The notes: generated by a model from the sequence alone, not told the origin. Shown: positions 1 to 11,132, counted from the first letter of the stretch. The stretch: DNA of 64,000 nt from Gautieria morchelliformis (GCA_015179125.1 WHVA01000005.1:248001-312000); one strand, 5' to 3'. Numbers and translations: made by a program.

Positions 1-8
1 CCATGTGC

Positions 9-731
9 TCTTGTTAGTATTGATAGAAATATGATTCAATCTCTGAATGTGAGATGAGTCGAGTGAAAGCTTGGAGTAGCAAAATATCTGCCCGTATAAC
101 TAAGTATATGCGTCTTACAATAGATGCTATCCAGAATTGACTAGTACAATGTAGAATGAGTAAGAGTTGTATTTCACTGTTAATTGTAGTATACAGAATC
201 GACTATTTATCTGACAAGAAGTAGGACTTGGCGTTCTTGGTACATTATGGAAAGAGAACAATGGATAGGTGGGATGGGGAGAATGGCGCATGGGTGTGGA
301 TAGGAGGGATGATAGATGTTGTACAGGATTTACTTGAGTGTAAAGCATCATGTTGTGAAAGGAAATGGGTCTTAGGGAAGAATAGGAGTTGTGGTCCAGC
401 TATAAGCAGGGTCAACTCGTCGTGTCGTGTCCCTTGATTGAATCACATGACTATGCGATGTGTGGCTCTTGGGTTGGGCTCGGCGTACTTGTACAGGGTT
501 TATAGGGGTGGTCTGGACTGTCGTGGCATGTGGTGTGGGCTCCCGTGATATCGGGGTATTCGGACATGTAGATTGGGTTGGTTCGAGTGTGTGTGTTGGA
601 GTTCGGCGATCTCAGGGATGGGTTGTAGTGTTGTATGTGTATTCAGGTGTGTGTATGCGACTTGGTTTGGTGTTAGGAATGTGTTGATAGAGTTGCCGAA
701 TTGGTATGATGTTTCTTCAGTACTTCTAACA
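9..731 (+). repeat. Solo LTR, family S copy 1
   Basis: A 723-bp LTR flanked by perfect 5-bp target duplications TGTGC (4-8 and 732-736). It aligns with the S-family copies at 11550-12289 and, inverted, at 37098-37836, and ends CTTCTAACA. Its first bases are TCTTG where the family has TGTTG. No second LTR or internal domain is attached, so it is a solo LTR left by LTR-LTR recombination. It interrupts the internal region of Gypsy-1. This is the most divergent of the three copies. Confidence 0.8.
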
Positions 732-732
732 T

Positions 733-2367
733 GTGCAGCATGGCATCTCCCTTGTTTTTTCAACATGGGAATTTCAGGACATCCCTCAACTTCATAATGC
801 TCATTGTCAACTAGCTAAACCAGCTATGAGTGTTTTTGAAAGCACGTCCAGTCTGGGGGGATCCAATGGAACTAATGGCAACAGTCCATCCAATCCATCT
901 ACTCCAGGAGAGTTTGTTCATAAGACTCCCAGAGAAAGGAAAGGACTACTGAGAGACACAAAACGTCTAGTTACATTTTTGAGAAACTCAAAGCTCACCT
1001 GTAGGGCTCCTGCCTCCTTGATTAAGCTCAAGAAGTGTATGTCTAAACCTGCAGGTCGTGCCTTTCTTGAATCATGTGCTGCTACTACCTGCGTTTGGTT
1101 GGGTGAATACGGAAAGAACCCACAATACCTTGTGGTCGATTCAGGTTCAGATATCACTCTAATCTCTCAGAATACTCTTAACTCCATGGAGAATCCTCCG
1201 GAGGTCAAGATGGGCCAGGAAGTCAATTTAATACAAGTTACTGGTTCATCCAAGATCTCAGGCTATGTCACTATCCCCATAATTTTTGACTCAGACTCTG
1301 GTCCTGTCCAACTGGAAATCGAAGCCTATGTTGTCCAGGACATTGCTACCCCTATCCTTCTGGGAAATGATTTTTCCAATCAGTACTCAATTTCTATAAT
1401 GCGAAAAGGTCCTGACAGTTATCTAATATTTGGAGACACTGGATGGAAAACAAAAATTGAGAATCCAATTGGACCCTCTAGGACAAACCTAACTAGTCAT
1501 TCTCTGAATAACCGAACCCTTGGAGTGACTCTCAAGCCGCATGGAGTTCCTAATATGGTCAACCGCGTGTCATTACTCAACCCGCTCACTCAAACATGCG
1601 GATTTCATCTCCAATCCATGGTTCCCTTGTCTATTCCACCATCTCTACTTGGTCTGTCCTTTGACCTCTTTGTCGCTGTTACAACAACGGACGACGCTGA
1701 AGTCTTTAGGTCATCTTCGGAAGACCCCACATCCGGTGGCATTGTGCCTGGAAATCCGATTGATCACTTTGGTTCCGTCGGCTCTCTCTCCATTTCACGC
1801 CTCGAAGGCTGCCATCCCAGTCACAGCCTCAATTCACCCTGCTCACTGGTGTTCACAGTTCCTAGGTCTGTAATTCATGATCAGATCTGGTCCAACAACC
1901 GAGGAACCATCAAGGAATCCCTTTTCTTCGACCTCCTCTTTCTCTTCTCCACTACCCTGCTCGATTCGCACCAAGGATCGCTGCGTCGTTTCCTGGGGAG
2001 TCTACTCCGGTCCCTGAGACCTTCAAGCTGGAGTCCCACGCCTTCCTACTTGCCAGCTATGAGCGGAGCTTATCGTGTCTCTGACTCAGCGCGTCTCAGA
2101 GCGTTCAAGACACAGGACCCTGACATAAGTAAGCCAACCTCCACTACGCTGGATTGCTTCGTTCTGGTCTGCGGACTCGATTCCAGCTCATACTCGTCAA
2201 CTCTCCCTTGGCTAAGGAACCCATGGAATCGCAGGAAGTCATGCAAGCAAACTTGTCGGTTTGTCGCCTGCGGTTTCTTTGATATGAACCGATTGACTCG
2301 GATACTCCCTCAGGTCTCTCCAGACTTGTTTCCAAGGGATCGTATGGATCCTATCCTTCTCATATGA
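733..2367 (+). pseudogene. Gypsy-1 retropepsin-containing polyprotein fragment
   Basis: An uninterrupted frame of 544 codons that begins at the edge of the solo LTR, so its true start is missing. Residues about 130-230 form a retropepsin-like aspartic protease: the active-site core LVVDSGSDITLIS (near 1130-1170) and the later hydrophobic PILLGNDF (near 1350-1375). This enzyme would cleave the Gag-Pol polyprotein. The N-terminal part is serine and threonine rich like a Gag-Pol linker. After about residue 270 the frame stays open for another 270 codons but shows no RT, RNase H or integrase motif, so pol is absent here. It could be a deletion derivative or a protease-only non-autonomous element. 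I am sure of the protease and unsure of the rest. Confidence 0.6.
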
Positions 2368-2599
2368 CTGCGAAACCCGTGATCCATGTCCCTGTTGTCA
2401 GGCCCGCACGACTTGGCATCCTAAATTTTCACCTTGCCTTCCAACGGCTTGCACCATCTTTTACCGCTTTGAAAACTTAAAAACACCTCCTCTACCTCTC
2501 TACAACTCTTCATATCTCTCTTGCTTTCAACGCTCCACCCTTGACGGGCAAAATCGCACACCCTATCAATCACTTTTATCTTCTTGCTCCTTTGCACTC

Positions 2600-3664
2600 A
2601 TGGCTACCTTTTCCGACATCTCCGCAGCCGATTACTCCCTTTACCACAACTCGAAGGGCAACCTAGTGCAGAGCTCTGTTCTTCCCCCTCCATTTCCATT
2701 CCAACACACGTCTAATTTTGATTACTACCCGGCCGGGAAACTTCGACTTCGACTATCTTGACATACCGCTAGACAAATGTGCCATCCTTCGACATGACCT
2801 TGCTTGTGCATACTGGGAAACGTTGAAGATGAAGTCCTGGTACATCCTCGCAGCTACTCATAACTGGAAGGGCGATGAGAGCCAAGAGCCGCTGCCTATT
2901 ACAGTTCCGGAGGAAAAGTTAAAGGAAATAGATACGATTCACCCTCCTTTCCCTCGTCTTTCCGAGCTCACATACAACTTCCTCCTTTTCCCTGGCCCTC
3001 CTTCCAAGATTCATGCTCGCATCAGTAAATGGCAGGCATTGTCTCGTCAGCTTTCGGCCTGGATCAAGAAGGCCAAGATCAATTCGGCGCAGACTACTGA
3101 CTGCTCGTGGGAGTGGCCTACTTCTCCACTCTTCCCTGGTTCTCTGACTGAGAATTATGTCGTTCATTCCACTCTCACTCCAGTTCCCGACTCTCCAGAA
3201 CTGAGCAAAGTTTTCGTCGAGTCTGCGGAACCGTCCTGTGAGTCCGACTCGGCTTATTCTCTCTCCAATGGTTTCATTACCTCTTCAGTCCGCACTGCAT
3301 GTGCTTTCCGCGCTGAAGTCGAGTGGGATATCCTCAAACGCACTCGCGACTTCTCTCTTGAAGACCCCAGCCGTGACGGTTCTGACTCAAACAACTCGTC
3401 CTATGGCAGCCGTCACTCGCTCGCCTCATCGAGTTGCGTCGGTCCCTGATTTCAGGAGAAGTCGACTCGTTTGAAGGATTGGCCCCTACTCCAGCTTCTA
3501 CACCAGTCCCTTCTCTCTTGCCCAATTCCACGCTCGACTCTCACTCACGTTCCGTTGATCCACGCATCCGTGTCGGCAACCGCTTCGAAACTTGCCCCGT
3601 TAGGCCTTTCAAGATCGAAGCATGGTTCAAAACGGAGGTGGTAGGCGATATGGAATCAACCTAG
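2600..3664 (+). pseudogene. Gypsy-1 third ORF (frameshifted), homologous to 20738-21808
   Basis: Starts at an ATG at 2600. After the FQHT-NF-YY-G motif shared with the Gypsy-2 third ORF, the frame shifts near 2735 and continues to a stop at 3447. Shared blocks with Gypsy-2 include YILAAT-WKGE, P-T-PEEK, an NFL-PG-S-I block, SW or KWQ-S-QL-AW-KAK and DCSWEWP (DCTWKWP in Gypsy-2). The similarity runs over about 170 residues, so this is a real coding region and not chance. No membrane segment, signal peptide or known domain is seen. It lies immediately upstream of the polypurine tract and 3' LTR, the position of env in retroviruses, but nothing in it resembles an envelope protein. Function unknown. 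Confidence 0.65.
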
Positions 3665-3683
3665 GGTGACGAGTACGTTTAAA

Positions 3684-3693
3684 TAGGGGGGAT
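3684..3693 (+). other. Polypurine tract of Gypsy-1
   Basis: TAGGGGGGAT sits just before the LTR start at 3696. It matches the tract of Gypsy-2 (near 21823-21831) and would prime plus-strand DNA synthesis during reverse transcription. Confidence 0.6.
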
Positions 3694-4152
3694 CGTGTAT
3701 GGGATCCTGCTTTGCCGGTCAAATAGGAGAACTTCCATGTATTTTCGAAATAGTGACCTTAAAATATAGCATACTGGTATTGCTATCATCGGGGATGAAC
3801 TATTTAAACTTCCTCTAATTTCCTACCATTTCTTAGCCATTTTTAATGAAGTCTTTGGCTCAAAACACTTCTATTCTGTTGCAGCAGAGTTATGAATCCA
3901 CATGTATCCACAACTCTGCTTATTCAAACTCCGACGCGCGCGAGCCCTCGAGCCTGTGGACACTTACGCACCCACAAACTCTGGCCAACCTACCGGTTCG
4001 GACTCAGCACTCTGGAAATAGCAATTTATTCCCAAGCCTCCACAACACAGTTTGTGCAATACAAACTCAGCCCAACCTATGCTACCATAGCAACAAGGCT
4101 ATGCTAGGCTGTGCTGTGCCATGACTACACTCCTAAAATAGAATTAGGGTCA

Positions 4153-4500
4153 TGACTCACTGCCAAGCTGAAGTATTATTGGTCCAAAGTCTTGTGACTA
4201 GGGAAATGAGTCCTGCATGACTCAGAGCCTGGCTCGGCACGTGACTCATGCTCAGACTCTGGCGTATCATTGGCTGAGAGGCCTCTTACCAATGTAAGGC
4301 TGTGTTGAGCTAATCCTCTTTAAGAATAAGGGTGTATCTTATTCTTAGACGTGACTCATGCCTGACTCACTACCCCATTTCTGCATGACTCACCCCCTAA
4401 TCGTGGGCTGCGATTGGCCAACACAAGTTCTGACTCATTACCCGTTTTCACTCTGACTCACTACCCCATTTCTGTGTGACTCAGTGCATGACTCACTCCC
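4153..4500 (+). promoter_or_regulatory. TGACTCA array, left part (10 sites)
   Basis: Ten copies of TGACTCA, the Gcn4/AP-1 type bZIP half-site palindrome, within about 350 bp of the Gypsy-1 LTR. Many sit in the longer repeated phrase TGACTCACTACCCCATTTC and next to CGATTGGCCAA, which contains an inverted CCAAT box. Five more copies lie at 7048-7157 beyond the nested LTR-B insertion. Before that insertion the two parts were one array about 50-800 bp upstream of the TATA box. I infer a U3 enhancer answering to a stress or nutrient bZIP factor; binding is not shown. Confidence 0.5.
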
Positions 4501-4919
4501 TAATCGTGAACCGCGATTGGCCAATTTTGGATTAAGATGTTAATTAGTGCCTGTCTGTTTTGGAACCCATTGAACTAAACGTAAAACTGTGGTGTTAAAC
4601 ACAATTCTAAAGTTCAATCAGAGATTTGACTTTACAAGCACACGCAAGCTTTGAAACTATTTTAACGGAGAACCCAATTAAGAAATTATACTCCGGTGAA
4701 CAATCAGAATCAGTATTGGTACAGGAAGTGTAGCTATAGAGATTTAACTGAACACGTGTAGTTCTTAGATTGTGCAATACTTTGTGAGGTCAAAGATTGT
4801 TTATAGGCGTCCAAGGGTCCAGATACTTTAAGGGGGAAAGCTACCTAGAGTCTTAGGACCGCGGGTCGAGTGAATTTAAGACAACAATAATCCCCAAGAC
4901 GTGAAAAGATAGTTCTGCG

Positions 4920-5106
4920 CTTGAACTCTTCCTCAGTTCAAGTATGTCACTATTCTTGTGGCTTTTCTGGTTTTCCAACTCAACAAACGTAGGATATTAA
5001 CTCACTTACCCTGAGTTAGGTTAATATCTGCAGTGCGTTGATTGATCAAGAAAGATCAATTACTCAAAAGGCTATTAACCCACTTAACTCAGAGTTAAGT
5101 TAATAA
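4920..5106 (-). other. Cluster of four hairpins near the 3' end of LTR-A
   Basis: Four successive inverted repeats: CTTGAACT/AGTTCAAG (4920-4942), GATATTAAC/GTTAATATC (4993-5028), ATTGATC/GATCAAT (5041-5060) and TATTAAC/GTTAATA (5073-5106). They lie between the TATA box and the LTR 3' end, so they would be in the R-U5 part of the transcript. The same hairpins are present in the copy at 59802-60432. Function unknown; packaging, dimerisation or termination structures are possible. Confidence 0.45.
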
Positions 5107-5424
5107 TCTATTGTGTGAATTGAATAACTAATAACCAAGTCTATTAGATCACTGCTCAGAGTGGCGTCTAATGGTACAGGATTACTAATCAGTTACTCTT
5201 AGTAATGTTGCTGTTCGCAGCGCGATTATTCAGAGCCTGCTGCAATTAAAATAGAGCACTCTTGTACTTCTCAGAGCCAATCAGAGTTGCTGCAATCTTA
5301 GACTGTAGCCAAGTCAGTGAGCCAGTACTTCGGTACAAGGCTGTGTTGAAGTCACACTTCAGTTACTCAAGGTATGAGTGGTTTGGGTGAAAGATGATTG
5401 ATTGCTTCACTGCTAAAACTGCAG

Positions 5425-5434
5425 GCTATTTATA
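5425..5434 (-). promoter_or_regulatory. TATA box of LTR-A (minus strand)
   Basis: The minus-strand sequence AGTATAAATAGCC lies downstream of the CAKGTGA array in LTR orientation. It is the likely core promoter of the A-family LTR; the same element is at 28172-28180 in the Gypsy-2 LTR. Confidence 0.5.
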
Positions 5435-5639
5435 CTGCATCTATCTAGCTTATGTAACTACTGCTAGGAACCTTGTAGAGGCTTCTACTACTGTGAAGAA
5501 CCTTGTGGAAGCTTAGAGAAGCTTCAGGAAAGGTTTGGAAACTATTGGAAGGCTGTGGAAGGTTCTATTGCTATATTGGGTTAAAGTCACAGCTCTGTGA
5601 CAGTAAAGCTAAGAGTATGTAAGAAACTCCCACGCTCAT

Positions 5640-5870
5640 GTGATTATCATGTGACGAAGGAAAGTCATGTGACTTCAAGCTGGATTGAGGTCATGTGACT
5701 GTGTCATGTGATTGTCAGGTGACCGTAGATAATCAAGTGACTTTGAGGTCAGGTGATTGTCAGGTGACTGTAGATAATCAGGTGACCTTGAGGTCAGGTG
5801 ATTGTCAGGTGACTGTGGATGATCAGGTGACTTTGAGCTGTTTTTGAGGTCATGTGATAGTCATGTGACC
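5640..5870 (-). promoter_or_regulatory. CATGTGA/CAGGTGA array in U3 of LTR-A
   Basis: At least twelve copies of CAKGTGA in about 230 bp, partly in direct tandem units containing TCAGGTGATTGTCAGGTGAC. CAGGTG and CATGTG are E-box cores (bHLH sites). In LTR orientation the array lies upstream of the TATA box. Shorter versions are visible at 22010-22085 and 27818-27970 in the Gypsy-2 LTR. An enhancer role is inferred only. Confidence 0.45.
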
Positions 5871-7047
5871 GTGGGGGATTCTTAGCTAAACTATCAAGAG
5901 ATTGTTGTATCTTGTGGACCCAATGTGAGTGTAGCATAGAAATATTAATACAACCTTTCTTGAGGACATTTGAAACTAATTAACTACCTAGTAAATGTTC
6001 ATAAATAGGTAGCTACTTTGTGGACGATCCCTAACACTTTCAACGAATAGAATCTATTGCTCAGTGACTGGAACCACTGTGTTCGTCCCTCTTCTGTGTG
6101 CTGACTAAGCCTTTCGAGGCGCGTCCAGCACTGATGAATGAGAGTCACGTGACCATGTCGACAGAAGAACGGTGTCGATCCAAGGGATAACCGAATCAAA
6201 AGCGTTCGCTTTTAAGGTAGTATAGAGTAAACAGTGATAGTAGACCCTTGACGAAGATTTGGGATAAACTATCAAGATCTGAGCTCTGTAGCTATCAAAC
6301 AAGACTACAGCAATTTCAGGAGGCAGAATAATCGATTCTGGATGATTTCGTTCATACATTTGTACTAGCTATTTATACTATATTGATAGTAACTACTAGT
6401 GTTCAAGATATTAGACAGATGGGTCGAAAAGCTGTTTGTAGCTAAGGGGTGACTAATTTATAGTCACAAAGTCATGGGGTGATGGGGATGGTGTCAGGAT
6501 TGTCTGGGCTTTGGAATAGAAATCTGTACCTAGTATACAAAGCCCCTGTCCACATGATGTTAAGATAGTAATCAGTCAGACGTGTCATGGGGTTCAAATA
6601 GAAAAACGGGCCCAGCATATATGCTGGGCTTGGAGATGGGGCCGCTGATTGAGTATGTGTACTGCGGATGACATTCTCAGGTCGCTCCACAGCACCCTAT
6701 ATTCCTGCGCAGTCTATTGTCCTCTGCGGCGTTTGGTGCCCGCACCCACTCGGTGCCTATGGCCTGGCGCCTGTCAACGTCATGGCCGATGCCATCACTC
6801 GATAGGTGCGCCGTCCCTGATCGACCGCACGTGGTCGATGCTCGAACTTCTGTACATTACTTGATCCATGGGTAATATAGCATGTCATAAATTCGTGTGA
6901 TCGTCGTCTGCGCCGACGTCTATCATAAATGTCATTTCTGTTTCTTTTTGATTTTTTTCTTTTTTTTTCTTTCTTTATTAGTTTCTTTTATATATAAATG
7001 ATTTGAAATGGGATAGTTGCGTTTATCACAACAGCCAACACATGCTC

Positions 7048-7157
7048 TGACTCACTACCCCATTTCTTTGTGACTCAGTGCATGACTCACACCCAAATCG
7101 TGAACTGCGATTGGCCAACACATGCTCTGACTCACTACCCTTTTTCTCAATGACTCA
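7048..7157 (+). promoter_or_regulatory. TGACTCA array, right part (5 sites)
   Basis: Five further TGACTCA sites in the Gypsy-1 LTR, with two ATTGGCCAA motifs. They were continuous with 4153-4500 before LTR-B inserted. The nearest site is about 55 bp upstream of the TATA box. Confidence 0.5.
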
Positions 7158-7210
7158 CTACCCTATTTTTTCGTGACCCATTCTAGTCTATTAATAGATG
7201 GTAGATACAA

Positions 7211-7217
7211 TATAAAA
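7211..7217 (+). promoter_or_regulatory. TATA box of the Gypsy-1 LTR
   Basis: TATAAAAGG follows the TGACTCA array and is the only strong TATA motif in this LTR. Transcription would begin some 30 bp downstream, near 7240-7250. Confidence 0.45.
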
Positions 7218-7871
7218 GGAGGCCTTACTGCCCACCTTTCATCAGCCAATACATCATCATCTACTATCCACGTACCTCGTGTGACTTGCCAAGCTTGCAC
7301 AGCTTACTAAGCTGCTAACCCCAGCTAGGGTTATTACACTTACTTAATGTATTAATTCTCAGTTAAGTAGTTGCGTTTCTACTTAGCCATCCGGACTAAC
7401 ACTCCAGGTGAAATTCTGCAGGGTGAGTCTGACAATCGATTTCCTTGTCAATTAGCTCTCCAATACCCGAGACGAACTGATCAGTGACTTTCCTGTTCAG
7501 TGACTTTCACAAGTCACTTCTTAAACCCTAGTCGCTCGTTTATTGCAGTGCATTGACGTTAATCGGGTCAGTCCACTTACAAACTCTCCTGTGAAGCCAT
7601 TCCTATCTTTTTGGAATACTTGGACCCCGATAGTCGTCCTTGAACCTACAGACTTTTAGTTTATTGTTCAGTGCTGCTAAGAAACATATTGCCTTCCATC
7701 CGTATTAACTTGGACTAGTTTTTACGTGGATTGCAACCAAGGTACAAATATTAAATTATTTCCGGAGTTGTGCTGCAGCATTGTTTAATATTCCTTGAGT
7801 TTCGTATATGACACGTTCTGATAGACCAAAGTGTTAGCTCTGACACCAAAGTCTTGAAGGGTTCCAAAACA

Positions 7872-9280
7872 GGAACTACTCGCTCAGCAGCTCTACTTTG
7901 AACTCAACGGAGCTGATGACAATGTTTCTCCACACAGTACTCAACATATTAGTAATCGGGAGGATGAGTCAGCTGAGGGCGAACCGGCACGCACTTAGCC
8001 AGACATTTGAGAATGCTCTTGACTCCAGGATGCTGGTGCACCGGCATGGCATCGTCACAGCAGCTAGAGGCAATTAGTAATATAGTGAACTTCATATTTA
8101 GTATAAAAGCAGGCGATCTCGAGTAGATAGAATAATAACAACATTTTATTATATCTCCTTCGTTCTACACGCACTAAAATGGGAAGTGTTCTGCTAGGGA
8201 GGTTATTCATAAAGTCTATGTACTACGATATAAGAACCTACATAGTATATATTTCAAAACTACTATTTCTAATATATAAGAATATTATTATATCAGATTT
8301 ATAGAGCAACACTAATACATATAAAACTTCTGTGTGAGTATGTTCATCTCGGTTGAAAAGATACATTAGAATATTATAGTAAGAGACTGAAGATTGATAG
8401 ACACTTAGAATAGATAAAAGGAGGATATAGACTATAGAATATATATATATATAATATGATATGTATGGCAGCGTATAGGAGGATGTTTATAAATGTCATA
8501 TATATGTATATATAGCTTAGCTCATCTATATTTCATAAAATATATCAAAATTGAGGCAGTTGCCAGCACCTGTAAGGCATGCTTAATCCTAGCCCCAAAG
8601 TTCTTTCTCACAGTCTGCTGCTCCCCCAGGAAAGGGTGTATACCCCATTGTCTAAACATCAATAGTTACATATCTTTGTACTATACATGCATATTATTTG
8701 AAACATACCTTCTAATCAGATCTCTCAATCATATATAATAATATAGTACAGGTATTGTCCATACTTGCTTCTATATTCTGTGATTGTACATCTAACATGT
8801 TTCATGTATACTTTTAATATATAGTCATCCACATCTTCTCTAAAATTGCTCTGTTATATCAATACACACCATGCTTTAGCACATACAACCATATTTTTAA
8901 AATATCAGAACATTCAAAAAAATTTAAGATGTCCACAATATACAAGTTGCTCAAAATGATGGATTATGAATTTGGTTAGGGTTGATATTTTAAAAGATAT
9001 CTAATATGTCCTAGAAGAATATACATTGTTGTCAATGTGAACATCCTCCATAGTACTAATTATATAGTAACACCAATATGGATTATATAAAAGTTGGTAG
9101 AAAGCCAAATATATGGATTTCTCGTTGGCGGAGCTGCCGCTTGGGAGGGACAAAAGTAGAATTATTTATTTCTGTTTTATAAAATGTAAAATATACTTTC
9201 TATTCATATCCCAATTATGAGCTTTTCGTTCTATTATGAGTTAAAAGTAGAATGAAAATACATACACTTCCTAGAAAGAT
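7872..9280. other. AT-rich stretch without recognised gene
   Basis: Sequence after the Gypsy-1 LTR, strongly AT-rich from about 8090 onward with many TATATA runs. Open frames here are short and low in complexity, with no recognisable domain. No target-duplicated repeat ends were found. It could be old transposon sequence or host intergenic DNA. Confidence 0.4.
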
Positions 9281-10680
9281 ATGATCACCCTCCCAGGAGT
9301 TTATCAACTCAGGCAGATGAAGCCAGGAATCAGGGTACCAACGGCGATGGCTCCTTACCTGCTCTTGAACCGTGCCATGGACCAGATCCCGCTTCAAAGC
9401 TACTTAGCGAATGTATTCTATGGTAAAACTAATATACATCATACAACACACCAAGACGACACAGACGTGGCCTTGGCCAAGTCAAGCGATCTGCCTAGTA
9501 TATACAAGGCCAACGTCCAGACAAAGAGGGCTTACCAAAAGAAGCTCAAAGAGACTGGCTGATACACCTTGGGTTAAAATTTCAGAACTGGATCCTTACG
9601 ATGGCTCAGCTGAGTTTGATGTGTTTGAACAATGGACCTTCAAAGTAAACAACTGGTTTGAGATGACTTATTTTCCGAGGCATTTTCATGTAAGGCAAAT
9701 GAAGAAGTTTATGAAAAGAAAACCAGCAAGGTCTTACATGACTTTCCTGGCCCCCCAACCCGACACCTACAAGGTAGAATCCATGGGAAAAGAATTATTT
9801 GACTTCTGTTTTCCAGCACAGTTTAGACAACAGATGCGTACAAGGTTTTATGAGGCTCACAAAGGGAAGAAAACCATAAGAGAATACATTCGACACATTT
9901 GATCCCTAGCCACTCGCCTACTGGACATAACTGATTTCCACCTTGTACAACAATTATGGAATGGCGCCAATAGTTACCTATGTCTACAGTGGACAAAGGC
10001 CGGGTTATCTGACAAGTACTCAGACCTAGCCATGCTAGAAGAAGCAGCAGAGCACTTTGAACAGGAGGAACACTTACCTCAATATGAAGAAAGACGTAGT
10101 GCCTCCCAGCCCATTCGAGAAGGTAGATGGCACTCCAGAAAGGCCGACTCGTATCCATGCCTGAAATCCCCCACTGAGGAACTAAGGGCACACACATCGC
10201 CAACGAAATGACGCAACCTCTGTGACTTCAAACCTAGAGATAGATCTGCGAATGACCTTAGGACAAGAGATAATGCCCGCACAAAGAAGCGACCTCGCTC
10301 ACCTACATGCAGCAACAGGCCTCAACTAATGGAGACTCAGAAAAGATGACCTACATGCTAAAGGTCTATGCTTCCTGTGCTCACAGGCAGGACACCTATC
10401 TCACGACTGTCCTACATGCACTTCTGTCCTGAGTAACCGCAATTCACGACTGCCAGGCATACACGCCGCCACAGTAGAAGTAGCAAACCCAGTTGAAGAA
10501 TTAGATTGTTTAGCTGCTGAGAACATAATGCTTGAGCTAAATATGATACCACCCCATAAGGAACTGTGAGACACACCAGATGCAATGGATCTTCCACAGA
10601 GCTTCTGGGATGCCATTAGCCACATCAGGAAAAACACACCCTGATACGCAGTTCTACAGAGGCTATGTAGGAGTTTTAGG
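9281..10680 (+). pseudogene. Decayed Ty3/Gypsy gag
   Basis: A Gag core with DPYDGSAEFDVFEQW (near 9590-9640), KELFDFCFPAQFRQQMR (near 9790-9840) and a downstream helical part (SDKYSDLAMLEEAAEHFEQ, near 10010-10065) resembles Gag of Agaricomycete Gypsy elements. It continues to a CCHC zinc knuckle, CFLCSQAGHLSHDC (near 10371-10412). Frames shift near 9560 and again after about 10210, and a stop interrupts at 9900, so no full Gag can be made. Gag would form the virus-like particle and bind element RNA. It may be the missing gag of Gypsy-2, displaced by later insertions. Confidence 0.65.
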
Positions 10681-10689
10681 GCCATAGGA

Positions 10690-11132
10690 CATTGGTCGTT
10701 TATATAGGGTTATATAGTATACCATAGTTTGAGGGTGCTACTGTAGGCTGGTGTAGGCCAGTGTAGCTCTCATGTGGGGCTACATAGTGTGCATACCTGA
10801 CTCCATTGGCCAATGTATGTCAACATGTTGGTGAGGTAGTTGCGCTGTAGTACTATCTGTGCACCGTATTTATTCGATTTGAGCTAGTTTGGAATCAATG
10901 TCACATATAGATGTTTGATTGGAGCTAGTTTGGCATCAATATATCACATATACATGCATGTACTATTCACAACGGGACCCATAGACAAATAAAGGGGCAA
11001 ACCTGCCCTTGATACAACTCAGTCTCAGTCCTCATCGGATGATTCAATGGCCTGCGCAGCCATGGAGAACTTCGTCATGTTGAAGTGCGGCTTTGGGTTG
11101 TCTTGCAAGATCAGCAGGTGAGCATGAAATTC
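10690..11132. other. Unassigned stretch upstream of LTR-B copy 3
   Basis: No confident gene. A minus-strand segment at about 11033-11132 could be the last exon of a protein ending AAQAIESSDED, but the apparent acceptor coincides with the LTR-B edge, so it may be an interrupted exon. A short near-duplicate phrase (GAGCTAGTTTGG) occurs twice near 10880-10935. Confidence 0.3.

Larger units (their letters stand above)
4556..6036 (-). repeat. Solo LTR, family A (1481 bp), reverse orientation
   Basis: Forward orientation starts TGTTAGGG and ends CCAAAACA. It is the same family as the 3' LTR of Gypsy-2. The flanking 5-bp duplication is CTGTC (4551-4555) and CTTTC (6037-6041), one mismatch. LTR-B copy 2 at 29383 preserves the unoccupied site around AGTGCCTTTCAACG, which proves the insertion and its boundaries. 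Confidence 0.85.
4525..7033 (-). repeat. LTR-B copy 1, with nested A-family LTR
   Basis: Read on the minus strand the unit starts TGTTGTGATAAAC and ends AATCCAAAA. On the plus strand it is flanked by perfect 5-bp duplications GCCAA (4520-4524 and 7034-7038). Without the nested A LTR and its duplication it is about 1023 bp, close to the 1064-bp copy at 29383-30446. It is inserted in the Gypsy-1 LTR. The parent element of LTR-B is not identified in this window. Confidence 0.8.
1..7871 (+). mobile_element. Gypsy-1: Ty3/Gypsy-like element, 5' part outside window
   Basis: Remnant of a long-terminal-repeat retrotransposon. In order it holds a retropepsin-bearing reading frame, a third ORF, a polypurine tract and a long 3' LTR ending in TTCCAAAACA. 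No reverse transcriptase, RNase H or integrase is found between the protease and the third ORF, whereas the related Gypsy-2 has about 3.5 kb of pol there. Gypsy-1 is therefore internally deleted or a non-autonomous derivative. It has been invaded by an S-family solo LTR (9-731), an LTR-B copy (4525-7033) and, within that, an A-family solo LTR (4556-6036). Kinship with Gypsy-2 rests on the shared third ORF, similar polypurine tract and identical LTR 3' terminus. Confidence 0.75.
3696..7871 (+). repeat. Gypsy-1 3' LTR, split by nested insertions
   Basis: Runs from TGTATGGGAT after the polypurine tract to TTCCAAAACA. Without the nested LTR-B unit (4525-7038 including the duplicated GCCAA) it is about 1662 bp. 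The A-family LTR (1481 bp) ends in the same TTCCAAAACA and starts TGTTAGGG, so the two LTRs are distant relatives. The U3 part holds fifteen TGACTCA sites interleaved with ATTGGCC (inverted CCAAT) motifs, followed by a TATA box at 7211. Confidence 0.6.

Noticed and set aside
8493-8738. 81-codon frame in AT-rich DNA
   Set aside because: Composition-driven, with no motif and no neighbouring coding signal.
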